Below, in pieces: positions 1 to 8,195 of a stretch of 64,000 nucleotides of DNA. Numbering within the stretch: position 1 is the stretch's first letter; every line of letters begins with the position of its first letter. The DNA is from Nocardioides marmorisolisilvae (GTDB taxonomy: Bacteria > Actinomycetota > Actinomycetes > Propionibacteriales > Nocardioidaceae). Position numbers and translations under genes: made by a program. The stretch lies in contig NZ_CP134227.1 of assembly GCF_031656915.1 (NCBI RefSeq), positions 3,968,001 through 4,032,000 of the forward strand, given 5' to 3'. The notes below the pieces were generated by a model. The model worked only from the letters and a program-made list of their open reading frames with translations, was not told where the DNA came from and did not search any database.

Positions 1-225
1 GACATCGCCACCATCCCGGCCAACCTGGCCGGCGTCCCGGGGATCTCGGTGCCGGCCGGGCTCGCGCCCGAGGACGGCCTGCCGGTCGGCCTGCAGGTCC
101 TCGCGCCGGCGCTGGCCGACGACCGGGTCTACCGCGTCGGCGCCGCGGCCGAGGCATTGCTGCAGGCGCAGTGGGGCGGACCGCTGCTCGACCGGGCCCC
201 GGCCCTGGAAGGAGCCGCATCGTGA
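1..225 (+). CDS. gatA: GatA, Asp/Glu-tRNA amidotransferase subunit A, C-terminal fragment
   Basis: The frame is open from base 1 to a TGA at 223-225, so only the last 74 codons are in the window. The visible residues ([18 protein letters not shown], then [11 protein letters not shown]) match the conserved C-terminal part of amidase-signature proteins of the GatA type. GatA releases ammonia from glutamine for transamidation of misacylated Glu-tRNA(Gln) or Asp-tRNA(Asn). The call rests on these motifs and on gatB starting inside its stop codon (GTGA), the usual gatCAB order. The amidase at 45.2 kb is a different, stand-alone member of the family. Confidence 0.9.
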   Translation, partial: DIATIPANLAGVPGISVPAGLAPEDGLPVGLQVLAPALADDRVYRVGAAAEALLQAQWGGPLLDRAPALEGAAS

Positions 226-1718
226 CCGACGCCCTGCTCACCCTCGACGAGGCGCTCGAGAGGTACGACCCGGCCATGGGCCTGGAGGTCCACGTCGAGC
301 TGAACACCGCGACGAAGATGTTCTGCGGCTGCCCCACGGAGTTCGGCGCCGAGCCCAACACCCAGACGTGCCCCACCTGCCTGGGCCTGCCCGGGTCGAT
401 GCCGGTGGTCAACCGCACCGCTGTGGAGTCCGCGATCCGGATCGGGATGGCACTGAACTGCTCGATCGCCGAGTGGTGCCGCTTCGCCCGGAAGAACTAC
501 TTCTACCCGGACATGCCGAAGAACTTCCAGACCTCGCAGTACGACGAGCCGATCGCCTTCGACGGCTGGATGGACGTCGAGCTCTCCGACGGGGAGATCG
601 TCAGGGTGCAGATCGAGCGGGCACACATGGAGGAGGACACCGGCAAGTCGCTGCACGTCGGCGGTGCCACCGGTCGCCTCCAGGGCGCGGACCACTCGCT
701 GGTCGACTACAACCGCGCCGGCATCCCGCTCATCGAGATCGTCACCCGGCCGATCCTGGGCACCCGCGAGCACGCCGCCGAGGTCGCCAAGGCGTACGTC
801 GCGCAGCTGCGCGAGCTGATTGTCGCGCTCGGGGTCTCCGACGCCCGGATGGACCAGGGCTCGATCCGCGCCGACGTGAACCTGTCGTTGGCTCCTCGCG
901 GGTCGGGGGAGCTCGGCACCCGCACGGAGACCAAGAACGTCAACTCGCTGCGCTCCGTCGAGCGCGCGGTGACCTATGAGATCCGTCGTCAGGCCGCGGT
1001 GCTCGAGTCGGGCCAGAAGATCCTGCAGGAGACCCGACACTGGCAGGAGGACGCAGGCATCACCATCGCCGGACGCGAGAAGTCCGACGCGGACGACTAC
1101 CGCTACTTCCCCGAGCCTGACCTGGTGCCGGTCGCTCCGGACGCGGAGTGGCTGCGGGCACTGCGCCAGTCGCTTCCGGAGCACCCACGCGAGCGCCGCA
1201 ACCGGCTCCAGGCCGCCTGGGGCTTCTCCGACCTCGAGATGCGCGACACCGTCGGTGCCGGCGCGCTGGGCCTGGTCGAGGAGACCATCGAGGCAGGTGC
1301 GTCTCCCCAGGTCGCCCGGAAGTGGTGGCTCAGCGAGATGGCCCGCCGCGCCAACGAGACCGGCGCCGACATCGCCGCACTGGGCGTCACCCCGGCCGAC
1401 GTCGTCTCGGTCCAGGAGCTGATCGACCGCGGCGACATCAACGACAAGCTCGCCCGGCAGGTCTTCGAGGGCCTGTACGCCGGGGAGGGGTCCCCGACCG
1501 AGATCGTCGAGCGGCGTGGACTGGCGATCGTCTCCGACGACGGTGCCCTGACTGCGGCGGTCGATCGCGCGATCGGGGCCAACCCCGACGTCGCGCAGAA
1601 GATCCGCGACGGCAAGGTGGCGGCCGCCGGCGCGCTGATCGGCGCGGTGATGAAGGACATGCGTGGGCAGGCCGACGCCGGCCGGGTCCGCGAGCTGGTC
1701 CTCGAGCGGCTCACCTGA
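222..1718 (+). CDS. gatB: GatB, Asp/Glu-tRNA(Asn/Gln) amidotransferase subunit B
   Basis: A 498-residue protein. GatB activates the mischarged aminoacyl-tRNA by phosphorylation in the GatCAB complex so that GatA-derived ammonia can convert Glu-tRNA(Gln) to Gln-tRNA(Gln). The family start region ([20 protein letters not shown]) and the [17 protein letters not shown] block are intact, and the C-terminal GatB/YqeY tail ends in [17 protein letters not shown]-like sequence. I chose GTG 222 because it overlaps the gatA stop (GTGA). An in-frame ATG at 171 exists but lies inside gatA and adds 17 non-conserved residues. It is co-transcribed and probably translationally coupled with gatA. A glutamyl-tRNA synthetase gene is also present at 49.7 kb, as expected for an organism that makes Gln-tRNA indirectly. 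Confidence 0.97.
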   Translation: MTDALLTLDEALERYDPAMGLEVHVELNTATKMFCGCPTEFGAEPNTQTCPTCLGLPGSMPVVNRTAVESAIRIGMALNCSIAEWCRFARKNYFYPDMPKNFQTSQYDEPIAFDGWMDVELSDGEIVRVQIERAHMEEDTGKSLHVGGATGRLQGADHSLVDYNRAGIPLIEIVTRPILGTREHAAEVAKAYVAQLRELIVALGVSDARMDQGSIRADVNLSLAPRGSGELGTRTETKNVNSLRSVERAVTYEIRRQAAVLESGQKILQETRHWQEDAGITIAGREKSDADDYRYFPEPDLVPVAPDAEWLRALRQSLPEHPRERRNRLQAAWGFSDLEMRDTVGAGALGLVEETIEAGASPQVARKWWLSEMARRANETGADIAALGVTPADVVSVQELIDRGDINDKLARQVFEGLYAGEGSPTEIVERRGLAIVSDDGALTAAVDRAIGANPDVAQKIRDGKVAAAGALIGAVMKDMRGQADAGRVRELVLERLT

Positions 1719-1837
1719 CCCTGGCTCGTGCGCCGCGTTTCCGGTGTCACCGGCTGGCACCGGCTGGCACCGGCTCGCACCGCGAACGCGGCACCCTGCC
1801 GCGGGAGGACCACTGGTAGCGTGACCGCCACACAACC

Positions 1838-1945
1838 AACCACGTGTGGGGTTGGGGGAAGCCGGTCGAAGTCCGGCGCTGACCCGCAACCGTAGGCCGT
1901 CGATGATGACGGCGAGCCGGAGCACCCGCCTCACGCGTCCTCATC
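1838..1945 (+). ncRNA. Cobalamin (B12) riboswitch
   Basis: The segment carries the core of the cobalamin element: GGGGGAAGCCGGTCGAAGTC, then CCGGCGCTGACCCGCAACCG (the B12-box region), and the closing GAGCCGGAGCACCCGCC block. These agree in order and spacing with the well-known family consensus. A TAGCGT box at 1817-1822 is a plausible -10 element. The element lies in the leader of the gene starting at 2014. Downstream, GGGGG-CC-GTCC at 1969-1979 can pair with GGACCCCCC at 2005-2013, which would cover the ribosome binding site, so control is probably at translation. The five following genes are expected to be repressed by adenosylcobalamin or a related cobamide. Ends are approximate. Confidence 0.92.
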
Positions 1946-2013
1946 GATCGCTGTCGAGGAAAAGCAGCGGGGGCCGTCCCCGGGTCACCGCTGTGCAGCG
2001 GGAAGGACCCCCC

Positions 2014-3339
2014 ATGCGAAAGCCCCTGATCGCGGCGATCACCGCGGTCGTCGTCGCCGCCGGACTCGCCGGCCCTGCCGAGGCGGCCGGCCACGATCCG
2101 GTTCCGGCACGCCAGGGCGCTACCTGGCTCTATGGCCAGCTCAACAGCGGGCACCTGATGCACAACGCCCAGTACGACTTCGATGACTACGGCCTGACCG
2201 CGGACAGCGGACTGGAGCTCGCGACGCTCGGTCGGCACAAGCAGGCGCTCACCATCGCCAAGGCGCTCGCCCCGCAGGCCGCTACGAAGTGGTACAGGTC
2301 CACCTACGGTGGAGTGACCACGACCTACGCGGGCTCGGTGGCAAAGGCAGCTGTCCTTGCGCAGGTCGCCGGTCTGGACCCGCACTCGTACGGCGGTACC
2401 GACCTCATCGCGTTGCTCGAGAGCGAGGTCGCGCAGGATGCGCCGATCCGGGGCAGGATGCAGGACCAGAACGACTCCTTCGGCGACGCCAACGTTCTCG
2501 GCCAGGCCCTCGCCGCGCGGGCGCTCACGGATGCGCACTCGGCCGATGCCGGGCCGGTGCGCCGGTTCCTCCTCGGGCAGCAGTGCGCGGCCGGATACTT
2601 CACGCTGGACTTCAACAAGGACAAGGCGAGCGCGACGCAGACCTGCACTGGTCGCGGTGCGGCCCCGGACACCGACGCCACGTCGTACGTCGTGATCCAG
2701 CTGCAGGGCATGGGCCACCGGAGCGCCGCGGTCAGCTCCGCGATCGACAAGGCCCAGGCCTGGCTGAAGCGCAAGCAGAAGACCAGTGGTGCCTGGGGCG
2801 GCGGGACCTCGACCACAGCGGCGAACGCCAACAGCACCGGGCTGGCCACGTGGGCCCTCGGCAGTGGCGCCGCAGCGCACCGAGGCGCTGTGTGGTTGCG
2901 CAAGCACCAGGTCCGAGATGCTGCTGGTTGCCACACCAGGCTCAGCGCGAGCCGTGGAGCGGTCGCCTATGACACGTCGACGATGCGAGCGGGTCTCAAG
3001 GCGGGCATCACCGTGGCCACTCGGGACCAGTGGCGGCGGACCACGACCCAGGCGCTGATCGGGCTCACCCTGCTGCCTCGTGCGTCCAAGGACATCAGCG
3101 TCGCCCCCGCGAAGACCCGCGTCCGCGCGGGCAGGCGGGTCCGGGTCCACGTCCGGCACGCGGCGCCGTACTCCATGGTCTGTGTGCGGATCGGTAAGCA
3201 CCGCAAGGCCGCGTCGGTCGGCGTGCGTGGACGGACCACGGTGAAGGTCAAGGTGCCGGCCGGGAAGCGACACCGCGCTGTGACGGTCGTCGACTCCGAC
3301 GGACGAGAGGCTCGAGCGTCACTGCGAGTGACCCGATGA
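2014..3339 (+). CDS. Secreted alpha/alpha-toroid protein, transcobalamin alpha-domain-like
   Basis: A 441-residue exported protein, first gene after the cobalamin riboswitch. Residues 1-25 form a Sec signal peptide (MRKPLIAAIT...PAEA-A). Residues about 28-350 contain toroid repeats of the prenyltransferase/squalene-cyclase fold: ARQGATWLYGQL, SFGDANVLGQALAARAL, DTDATSYVVIQLQGM and SGAWGG...NANSTGLATWAL. The same fold forms the alpha domain of intrinsic factor and transcobalamin. The last 80 residues are a Lys/Arg-rich Ig-like domain. ATG 2014 has GGAAGGA 6 bases upstream; longer frames would start inside the riboswitch. Its stop overlaps the next start (ATGA). Genes like this are often labelled only prenyltransferase/squalene oxidase repeat protein, but no catalytic prenyltransferase role is suggested by this operon. 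B12 binding is inferred from fold, riboswitch and neighbours. Confidence 0.78.
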   Translation: MRKPLIAAITAVVVAAGLAGPAEAAGHDPVPARQGATWLYGQLNSGHLMHNAQYDFDDYGLTADSGLELATLGRHKQALTIAKALAPQAATKWYRSTYGGVTTTYAGSVAKAAVLAQVAGLDPHSYGGTDLIALLESEVAQDAPIRGRMQDQNDSFGDANVLGQALAARALTDAHSADAGPVRRFLLGQQCAAGYFTLDFNKDKASATQTCTGRGAAPDTDATSYVVIQLQGMGHRSAAVSSAIDKAQAWLKRKQKTSGAWGGGTSTTAANANSTGLATWALGSGAAAHRGAVWLRKHQVRDAAGCHTRLSASRGAVAYDTSTMRAGLKAGITVATRDQWRRTTTQALIGLTLLPRASKDISVAPAKTRVRAGRRVRVHVRHAAPYSMVCVRIGKHRKAASVGVRGRTTVKVKVPAGKRHRAVTVVDSDGREARASLRVTR

Positions 3340-4562
3340 GTCGCTGGATCGGCGTACTGGCGCTGGTGGTCGCGGCGCTCGGCATCGCGCCTCCGGCCGC
3401 GAACGCCGCGTCGGGCTACTGCACCGGCGCGGGGGTGAACGCGGTGGTCGACTTCGGTGCGCTCGGCGGAGGGCTGCAGAAGTACTGCGACCCCGGCGGC
3501 GACGGGAAGTCCGCCTCCGCGGTCTATCACGACCTGGGCATCCCGCTCGACCGGGTGCAGCGCTACCCGGGCGCCGTGTGCCGGGTCGAGCACCAGCCAT
3601 CCTCGGCGTCGTGCGCGGACATGCCACCCACCGACGCCTACTGGGGGCTGTTCTCCTCGAATGGCTCGGGGTGGAGCTACAGCTCGGTCGGCGTCGACTC
3701 GATCACGATGCACGATGGCGACACGGTGGCGTTCGCCTGGCAGAGCACCGCCAGCCATACCAACCCGCACACGGCTCCCGCGGCCCGACGTACGGCGTCA
3801 CCGACCCCGAGTCCGGCGCCGGCTCCGACCGCGAGCAGCGCGCCACGCCACCACGACGCGCACCCGTCCGACCGGACCACGAGCCCCGCTCCCACGGAGT
3901 CCTCGACCGCCGCGACCGCGTCTCCCAGCCCGTCCGCCAGCCCGTCCACGACGGCGAGCAAGCGGCCCCGGCGCCTCTCGGCCGCAGCACCCGTCGTCGC
4001 GCGTGCGATCAGCCCCCACGGGTCCGCCTGCACGGGCAGCGGCGTTGATGTCGTGGTCGACTTCCACCAGCTCGGAGGCGGGGTGCTGCTCGGGTGCGCT
4101 CAGGGCGCCCACGTCGCGTGGGACGCCTTCGGCAAGGCCGGAGTGAGGCTGACCGAGCTCAGCAAGTTCGCCGGCGGGATCTGTCGGGTCGACGGCCTGC
4201 CTGCGAAGGCGTCCTGCGCCTCGATGCCGCCCGCCGACGCCTATTGGTCCCTCTACGTGGCCCAGGGCAGGAAGTGGGGCTACGCATCCAAGGGTGCCAA
4301 GCAGCTGAAGGTCGCGAACGGCGACGTGGTGGCGCTGTCCTGGCAGGGAGGCAAGAAGCCGGCGCCGCCGCGGGTCGGCCCGACCGGCCTGCCCACTCGG
4401 GCGGCGCCCTCCGCCAGTGCGACCCCGGTCGCGGCGCCGGCGTCGTCGTCGGAGAACCAGGACCCCGGAGGCACCCCGTGGTGGGTACCGGTGGTCGTCA
4501 TCGTGGTGCTGGGCGGCGGCGCCGGTGCCGCCGTGTGGCGGCGCCGAATGACGCAGGGCTGA
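3336..4562 (+). CDS. Surface-anchored protein with two DUF4430/transcobalamin-C-like domains
   Basis: A 408-residue protein with a signal peptide (residues 1-24, ending AANA), two homologous domains and a C-terminal membrane anchor. Domain 1 (about 25-130) and domain 2 (about 228-340) share CTGxGVxxVVDF, LGGG, a Cys, CRV, SCAxMPPxDAYW and a closing GDxVAxxWQ. These features, especially the AYWxLY...W.Y...GD...W spacing, resemble the DUF4430 beta domain that caps cobalamin in transcobalamin and intrinsic factor. Each domain has paired Cys residues that could form disulfides. A Pro/Ser/Thr-rich linker (about 145-215) joins them, and WWVPVVVIVVLGGGAGAAVW followed by RRR forms a single transmembrane anchor. 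The start overlaps the previous stop. Likely role: cobamide capture at the cell surface for the ECF transporter downstream (inference). Confidence 0.75.
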   Translation: MSRWIGVLALVVAALGIAPPAANAASGYCTGAGVNAVVDFGALGGGLQKYCDPGGDGKSASAVYHDLGIPLDRVQRYPGAVCRVEHQPSSASCADMPPTDAYWGLFSSNGSGWSYSSVGVDSITMHDGDTVAFAWQSTASHTNPHTAPAARRTASPTPSPAPAPTASSAPRHHDAHPSDRTTSPAPTESSTAATASPSPSASPSTTASKRPRRLSAAAPVVARAISPHGSACTGSGVDVVVDFHQLGGGVLLGCAQGAHVAWDAFGKAGVRLTELSKFAGGICRVDGLPAKASCASMPPADAYWSLYVAQGRKWGYASKGAKQLKVANGDVVALSWQGGKKPAPPRVGPTGLPTRAAPSASATPVAAPASSSENQDPGGTPWWVPVVVIVVLGGGAGAAVWRRRMTQG

Positions 4563-4584
4563 CGGCGGGGGAGCGGCGACGACG

Positions 4585-5700
4585 GTGAGCAGCCGGAGGG
4601 ACCTGCACCCGGGCGCCTGGTGGATCTGGGCGCTGGGGCTTGCCGTCGCCGCGACCCTGACCACCAACCCATTCCTGCTGTTGCTGGTGGTGGCGGTGGC
4701 CGGACTCGTGGTCGCGATGCGCCGCTCGGACCACAGCTGGTCGCTGTCCTTCCGGCTCTATCTGGGCCTTGGCGTGGTGATCGTGCTGATCCGGGTCGGC
4801 TTCCGGATCCTGCTCGGCAGCGGGTACGACGGTCACGTGCTCCTCGATCTGCCTGCGATCCCGCTGCCGCACTGGGTCGCGGGCATCCGGCTGCTCGGGC
4901 CGCTCACCCGCGAGTCGCTGCTCGCCGGCCTGTACGACGGGCTGCGGCTGGCCGCTCTGGTGATCTGTATCGGGGCGGCCAACGCGCTCGCGAACCCCAA
5001 GCGGCTGCTCAAGTCGATGCCGCCCGCGCTCTACGAGATCGGCACCTCGGTGGTGGTGGCGGTGGCGCTGCTGCCCCAGCTGGCCGACAGCCTTCGCCGG
5101 GTCCGTGCCGCTCGCCGGCTGCGCGGTGCCGAGGGCGGCCGATTGCGCCGGTTCCGCGGCGTGGTGATCCCCGTTCTCGAGGATGCGCTGGAGCGGTCGA
5201 TCGCGCTGGCCGCCGGGATGGACGCGCGCGGCTACGGCCGGTCGGGCGGCCTGGGGCGCGGTCGACGGTGGTGGACGGGCACGCTGATGCTGGCCGGGCT
5301 GGTGGGCATCTGCGTCGGCACCTACGCACTGCTGGACCAGACTGCGCCACGGTGGCTGTCGACGCCGATGATGGCGGCCGGGCTGCTGCTCGCGGCCGGA
5401 GGGTTCATCTCGGCGGGCAGCCGGGTCCGCCGGACCCGCTACCGGGCCGATCACTGGCGCCTGCCCGAGCTGGCGGTGGCGGCCTCCGGGATCGCGGTGG
5501 CGATCGGCATCCACGTGCTCGGTCGCGATCCCCTGTTGCTGGAGCCGGACGTCACCGGCTGGCCGTCGGTCACGGTTGCGGCGCTGTGCGTCGTACTCGT
5601 CGGGCTGCTGCCGGCGGTGGTCGCGCCCCCTCCGGCGCTGGGCAATCGCGACTCCGTCGGGACACTCGGGTCCGCGCCCGTCGAGGACGTGGCGGCATGA
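4585..5700 (+). CDS. ECF transporter T component (CbiQ/EcfT family permease)
   Basis: A 371-residue polytopic membrane protein. It shows the CbiQ/EcfT layout: N-terminal hydrophobic helices, the cytoplasmic coupling segment with two Ala-Arg-type motifs (RRVRAARRLRGAEGGRLRR and AAGMDARGYGRSGG, about residues 170-225), then further helices. These coupling helices transmit movement from the ATPases to the S component. GTG 4585 has a GGGGAGCGG ribosome site and is 22 bases after the anchored-protein gene. Its stop overlaps the ATPase start (ATGA). CbiQ-family proteins also serve cobalt and biotin transporters, but the B12 riboswitch and the two secreted binding-type proteins make cobamide or a precursor the likely substrate. 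Confidence 0.9.
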   Translation: MSSRRDLHPGAWWIWALGLAVAATLTTNPFLLLLVVAVAGLVVAMRRSDHSWSLSFRLYLGLGVVIVLIRVGFRILLGSGYDGHVLLDLPAIPLPHWVAGIRLLGPLTRESLLAGLYDGLRLAALVICIGAANALANPKRLLKSMPPALYEIGTSVVVAVALLPQLADSLRRVRAARRLRGAEGGRLRRFRGVVIPVLEDALERSIALAAGMDARGYGRSGGLGRGRRWWTGTLMLAGLVGICVGTYALLDQTAPRWLSTPMMAAGLLLAAGGFISAGSRVRRTRYRADHWRLPELAVAASGIAVAIGIHVLGRDPLLLEPDVTGWPSVTVAALCVVLVGLLPAVVAPPPALGNRDSVGTLGSAPVEDVAA

Positions 5701-7358
5701 CGCCACTGGTCGAGCTGCGCGGGGTCACCGTCGGGTACGACGGCACCACCGTGCTGCGCGATGTCGACCTGAGCGTGGACGAAGGCGAGCTGGTCGTGGT
5801 CGCGGGGCGCACCGGGGTGGGCAAGTCGACCCTGCTCGGCGTCTTCAACGGGCTCGTCCCGGCCTTCACCGGTGGCCGGCTCAGCGGAGACGTCCTCCTC
5901 GACGGCGAGAGCGTGGCGCACCGGCCGCCGCGCGAGCGCGCCCACCTCGTCGGGTACGTCGGCCAGGACCCGTCCAGCGGCTTCGTCACCGACACGGTCG
6001 AGGAGGAGCTCGCCTACGGGATGGAGCAGCTGGGCCTCGACCAGGCCACCATGCGACGCCGAGTGGAGGAGACCCTCGACCTGCTCGGCATCGTCGACCT
6101 GCGCGGGCGGGACCTGCGGACGCTGTCCGGCGGCCAGCAGCAGCGGGTGGCGGTCGGCTCGGTGCTCACCATGCACCCGCGGCTGCTGGTCCTCGACGAA
6201 CCGACCTCCGCACTGGACCCCACAGCCGCGGAGGAGGTGCTGGCCACCCTGACCCGCCTGGTGCACGACGTCGGGCTGAGCGTGGTCCTCGCCGAGCACC
6301 GGCTGGAGAGGGTGGTGCCGTTCGCCGACCGGATGGCGCTGCTCACCGGGACCGGCACCCTGCAGACCGGCCCACCGGCCGCGGTCCTCGCCGACTCCCC
6401 GGTCGCGCCACCGATCGTCGAGCTGGGCCGACGGCTCGGCTGGGACCCCCTGCCGCTGTCGGTCCGGGACGCGCGCCGTGCCGCCCGCCACTCCGCCGAG
6501 GCGGCGCAGCTTTGCAAGGAGAACCCGCCGAGGCGGCGTGAATGTGCAGCAGGGGACGGCGCACCGAGCGTGCTCGCCGCGCGTGGCGTGCGGGTGAGGT
6601 ACGGCGCTCGGGTGGCGGTCGCGGGGGTGGACGTCGACCTGACCGGCGGGACCGTGACGGCGCTGATGGGCCGCAACGGATCCGGCAAGTCATCGTTGTT
6701 GTGGGCGCTCCAGGGCAGCGGACGGCGGGACGGCGGCCGTGTGTTGGTGCAGGGCCGCGACACCGCCAAGGTGTCCGCGGCGACCCGCAACGGCCTGGTC
6801 GGGCTGGTCCCGCAGACCGCGGCCGACCTGCTCTACCTGGAGTCGGTCGCGCAGGAGTGTGCCGCTGCCGACCGCTCCGCGGGGGCGCCCGGCGCGTCCC
6901 GCAGGCTGCTGGAACGGCTGGCCCCGGGAGTCGATCCTGCGTCGCATCCGCGTGACCTCTCCGAGGGGCAGCGGCTCGCGCTGGTCCTCGCGATCGTCCT
7001 GGTCGGCGAGCCTGCGGTCGTCGCGCTCGACGAGCCCACCCGCGGGCTGGACTATCCCGGAAAGCGTGCGCTGGCCGAGATCCTGCGCCAGCTCGCCGGC
7101 GACGGTCGTGCCGTCGTCCTGGCCACCCACGACGTCGAGTTCGTCGCCGAGGTCGCCGACCGGGTGGTCGTGCTGGCCGATGGCGAGGTGGTCTCCTCGG
7201 GCCCGACCGAGCGGGTCGTGGCCGAGTCGCCGGCCTTCGCACCGCAGGTGCACAAGATCCTCGGCGACGGATGGCTGACGGTCGACCAGGTCGCCGCCGC
7301 TCAGGCATCGGCAGGCAGGTCCGTCGATCCGGACCCGGCTGGCGAGGGCGCGCGGTGA
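5697..7358 (+). CDS. ECF transporter double ATPase (fused A1-A2)
   Basis: A 553-residue protein with two ABC ATPase domains in one chain. Domain 1 has Walker A GRTGVGKSTL (about residue 40), signature LSGGQQQRVAVG and Walker B LLVLDEPTSALDP. Domain 2 has Walker A GRNGSGKSSL (about 325), a variant signature LSEGQRLALVLA and Walker B VVALDEPTRGLD. The second signature has Glu in place of the usual second Gly. Fusion of both ATPases is common in actinobacterial ECF systems. ATG 5697 overlaps the T-component stop and the gene ends in the GTGA junction with the S component, so stoichiometric translation is likely. It would power substrate release from the S component. Confidence 0.93.
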   Translation: MTPLVELRGVTVGYDGTTVLRDVDLSVDEGELVVVAGRTGVGKSTLLGVFNGLVPAFTGGRLSGDVLLDGESVAHRPPRERAHLVGYVGQDPSSGFVTDTVEEELAYGMEQLGLDQATMRRRVEETLDLLGIVDLRGRDLRTLSGGQQQRVAVGSVLTMHPRLLVLDEPTSALDPTAAEEVLATLTRLVHDVGLSVVLAEHRLERVVPFADRMALLTGTGTLQTGPPAAVLADSPVAPPIVELGRRLGWDPLPLSVRDARRAARHSAEAAQLCKENPPRRRECAAGDGAPSVLAARGVRVRYGARVAVAGVDVDLTGGTVTALMGRNGSGKSSLLWALQGSGRRDGGRVLVQGRDTAKVSAATRNGLVGLVPQTAADLLYLESVAQECAAADRSAGAPGASRRLLERLAPGVDPASHPRDLSEGQRLALVLAIVLVGEPAVVALDEPTRGLDYPGKRALAEILRQLAGDGRAVVLATHDVEFVAEVADRVVVLADGEVVSSGPTERVVAESPAFAPQVHKILGDGWLTVDQVAAAQASAGRSVDPDPAGEGAR

Positions 7359-8161
7359 ACGCCGTACCCCTGCGACCACGGTCCGCAGCCGTGCTGGGCG
7401 TCGCATCGCTGGCCGGGCTGATGATGTTCTGCTGGCCGCTGCTGCTGCACGTGCAGCACCCGCACGACGAGGTCCAGCCGCCGTTCCTGTTCCTGGCGCT
7501 GCTCCCGGTGCTGATCGTGGTGGTGCTCGCGGAGTTCAGCGAGGGCGGCATGGACGCGAAGGTGCTCGCCCTGCTCGGCGTGCTCACCGCGATCAATGCG
7601 GTGCTGCGCGGACTCTCCGCCGGCACCGGCGGGATCGAGCTGGTGTTCTTCCTGCTGATCCTCGGGGGGCGGGTCTTCGGCGCTGGCTTCGGCTTCGCCC
7701 TGGGGTGTACGTCGTTGTTCGCGTCCGCCCTGCTCACCGGCGGCGTGGGTCCGTGGCTGCCCTACCAGATGCTCGCCTCGGCCTGGGTCGGGATGGCCGC
7801 TGGGCTGCTGCCGCGACGTGCCTCCGGCAGGGTGGAGATCGCGGTCCTGGTGCTGTACGGCGTGCTCGCTGCGTTCGCCTACGGGCTGCTGCTCAACCTG
7901 TCGAGCTGGCCGTTCACCCTCGGCATCGACGTCCCCGGACACACCGGCTCGCTCTCGTTCGTGCCGGGTGCGCCGTTGTGGGACAACCTCCACCGCTTCG
8001 TGGTCTACACGTTGCTGACCTCGACCGGGAGTTTCGACGCCGGTCGGGCGGTCACCAACGCCGTGGCGATCGTGCTGCTGGGCCCTGCCGTGCTCACCAC
8101 GCTGCGTCGGGCCGCGCGGCGCGCCACCGTGACGGTTTCGCCGGCGCCGGCGCGGGGCTGA
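7355..8161 (+). CDS. ECF transporter S component (predicted cobamide-specific)
   Basis: A 268-residue hydrophobic protein with about six membrane segments, starting at GTG 7355 inside the ATPase stop codon. The first segment (SAAVLGVASLAGLMMFCWPL) and the loop GLSAGTGGIELVFFLLILGGRVFGAGFGF are typical of ECF S components, where Ala/Gly-rich helices contact the T component. It is the last gene of the riboswitch operon. Substrate assignment is by context: all five genes lie behind a cobalamin riboswitch. I see no sequence motif that by itself proves B12 binding. It could instead carry a B12 precursor. A 34-base gap separates it from the convergent gene downstream. Confidence 0.85.
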   Translation: MNAVPLRPRSAAVLGVASLAGLMMFCWPLLLHVQHPHDEVQPPFLFLALLPVLIVVVLAEFSEGGMDAKVLALLGVLTAINAVLRGLSAGTGGIELVFFLLILGGRVFGAGFGFALGCTSLFASALLTGGVGPWLPYQMLASAWVGMAAGLLPRRASGRVEIAVLVLYGVLAAFAYGLLLNLSSWPFTLGIDVPGHTGSLSFVPGAPLWDNLHRFVVYTLLTSTGSFDAGRAVTNAVAIVLLGPAVLTTLRRAARRATVTVSPAPARG

Positions 8162-8195
8162 GGTCGGCGCCGGGGGCGGCGAACCGCAGTGCGGT

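Noticed and set aside
2014-3339. Genuine prenyltransferase or squalene cyclase
   Set aside because: The toroid repeats alone do not show catalytic Asp-rich motifs, the protein is exported, and it sits in a B12-controlled uptake operon.
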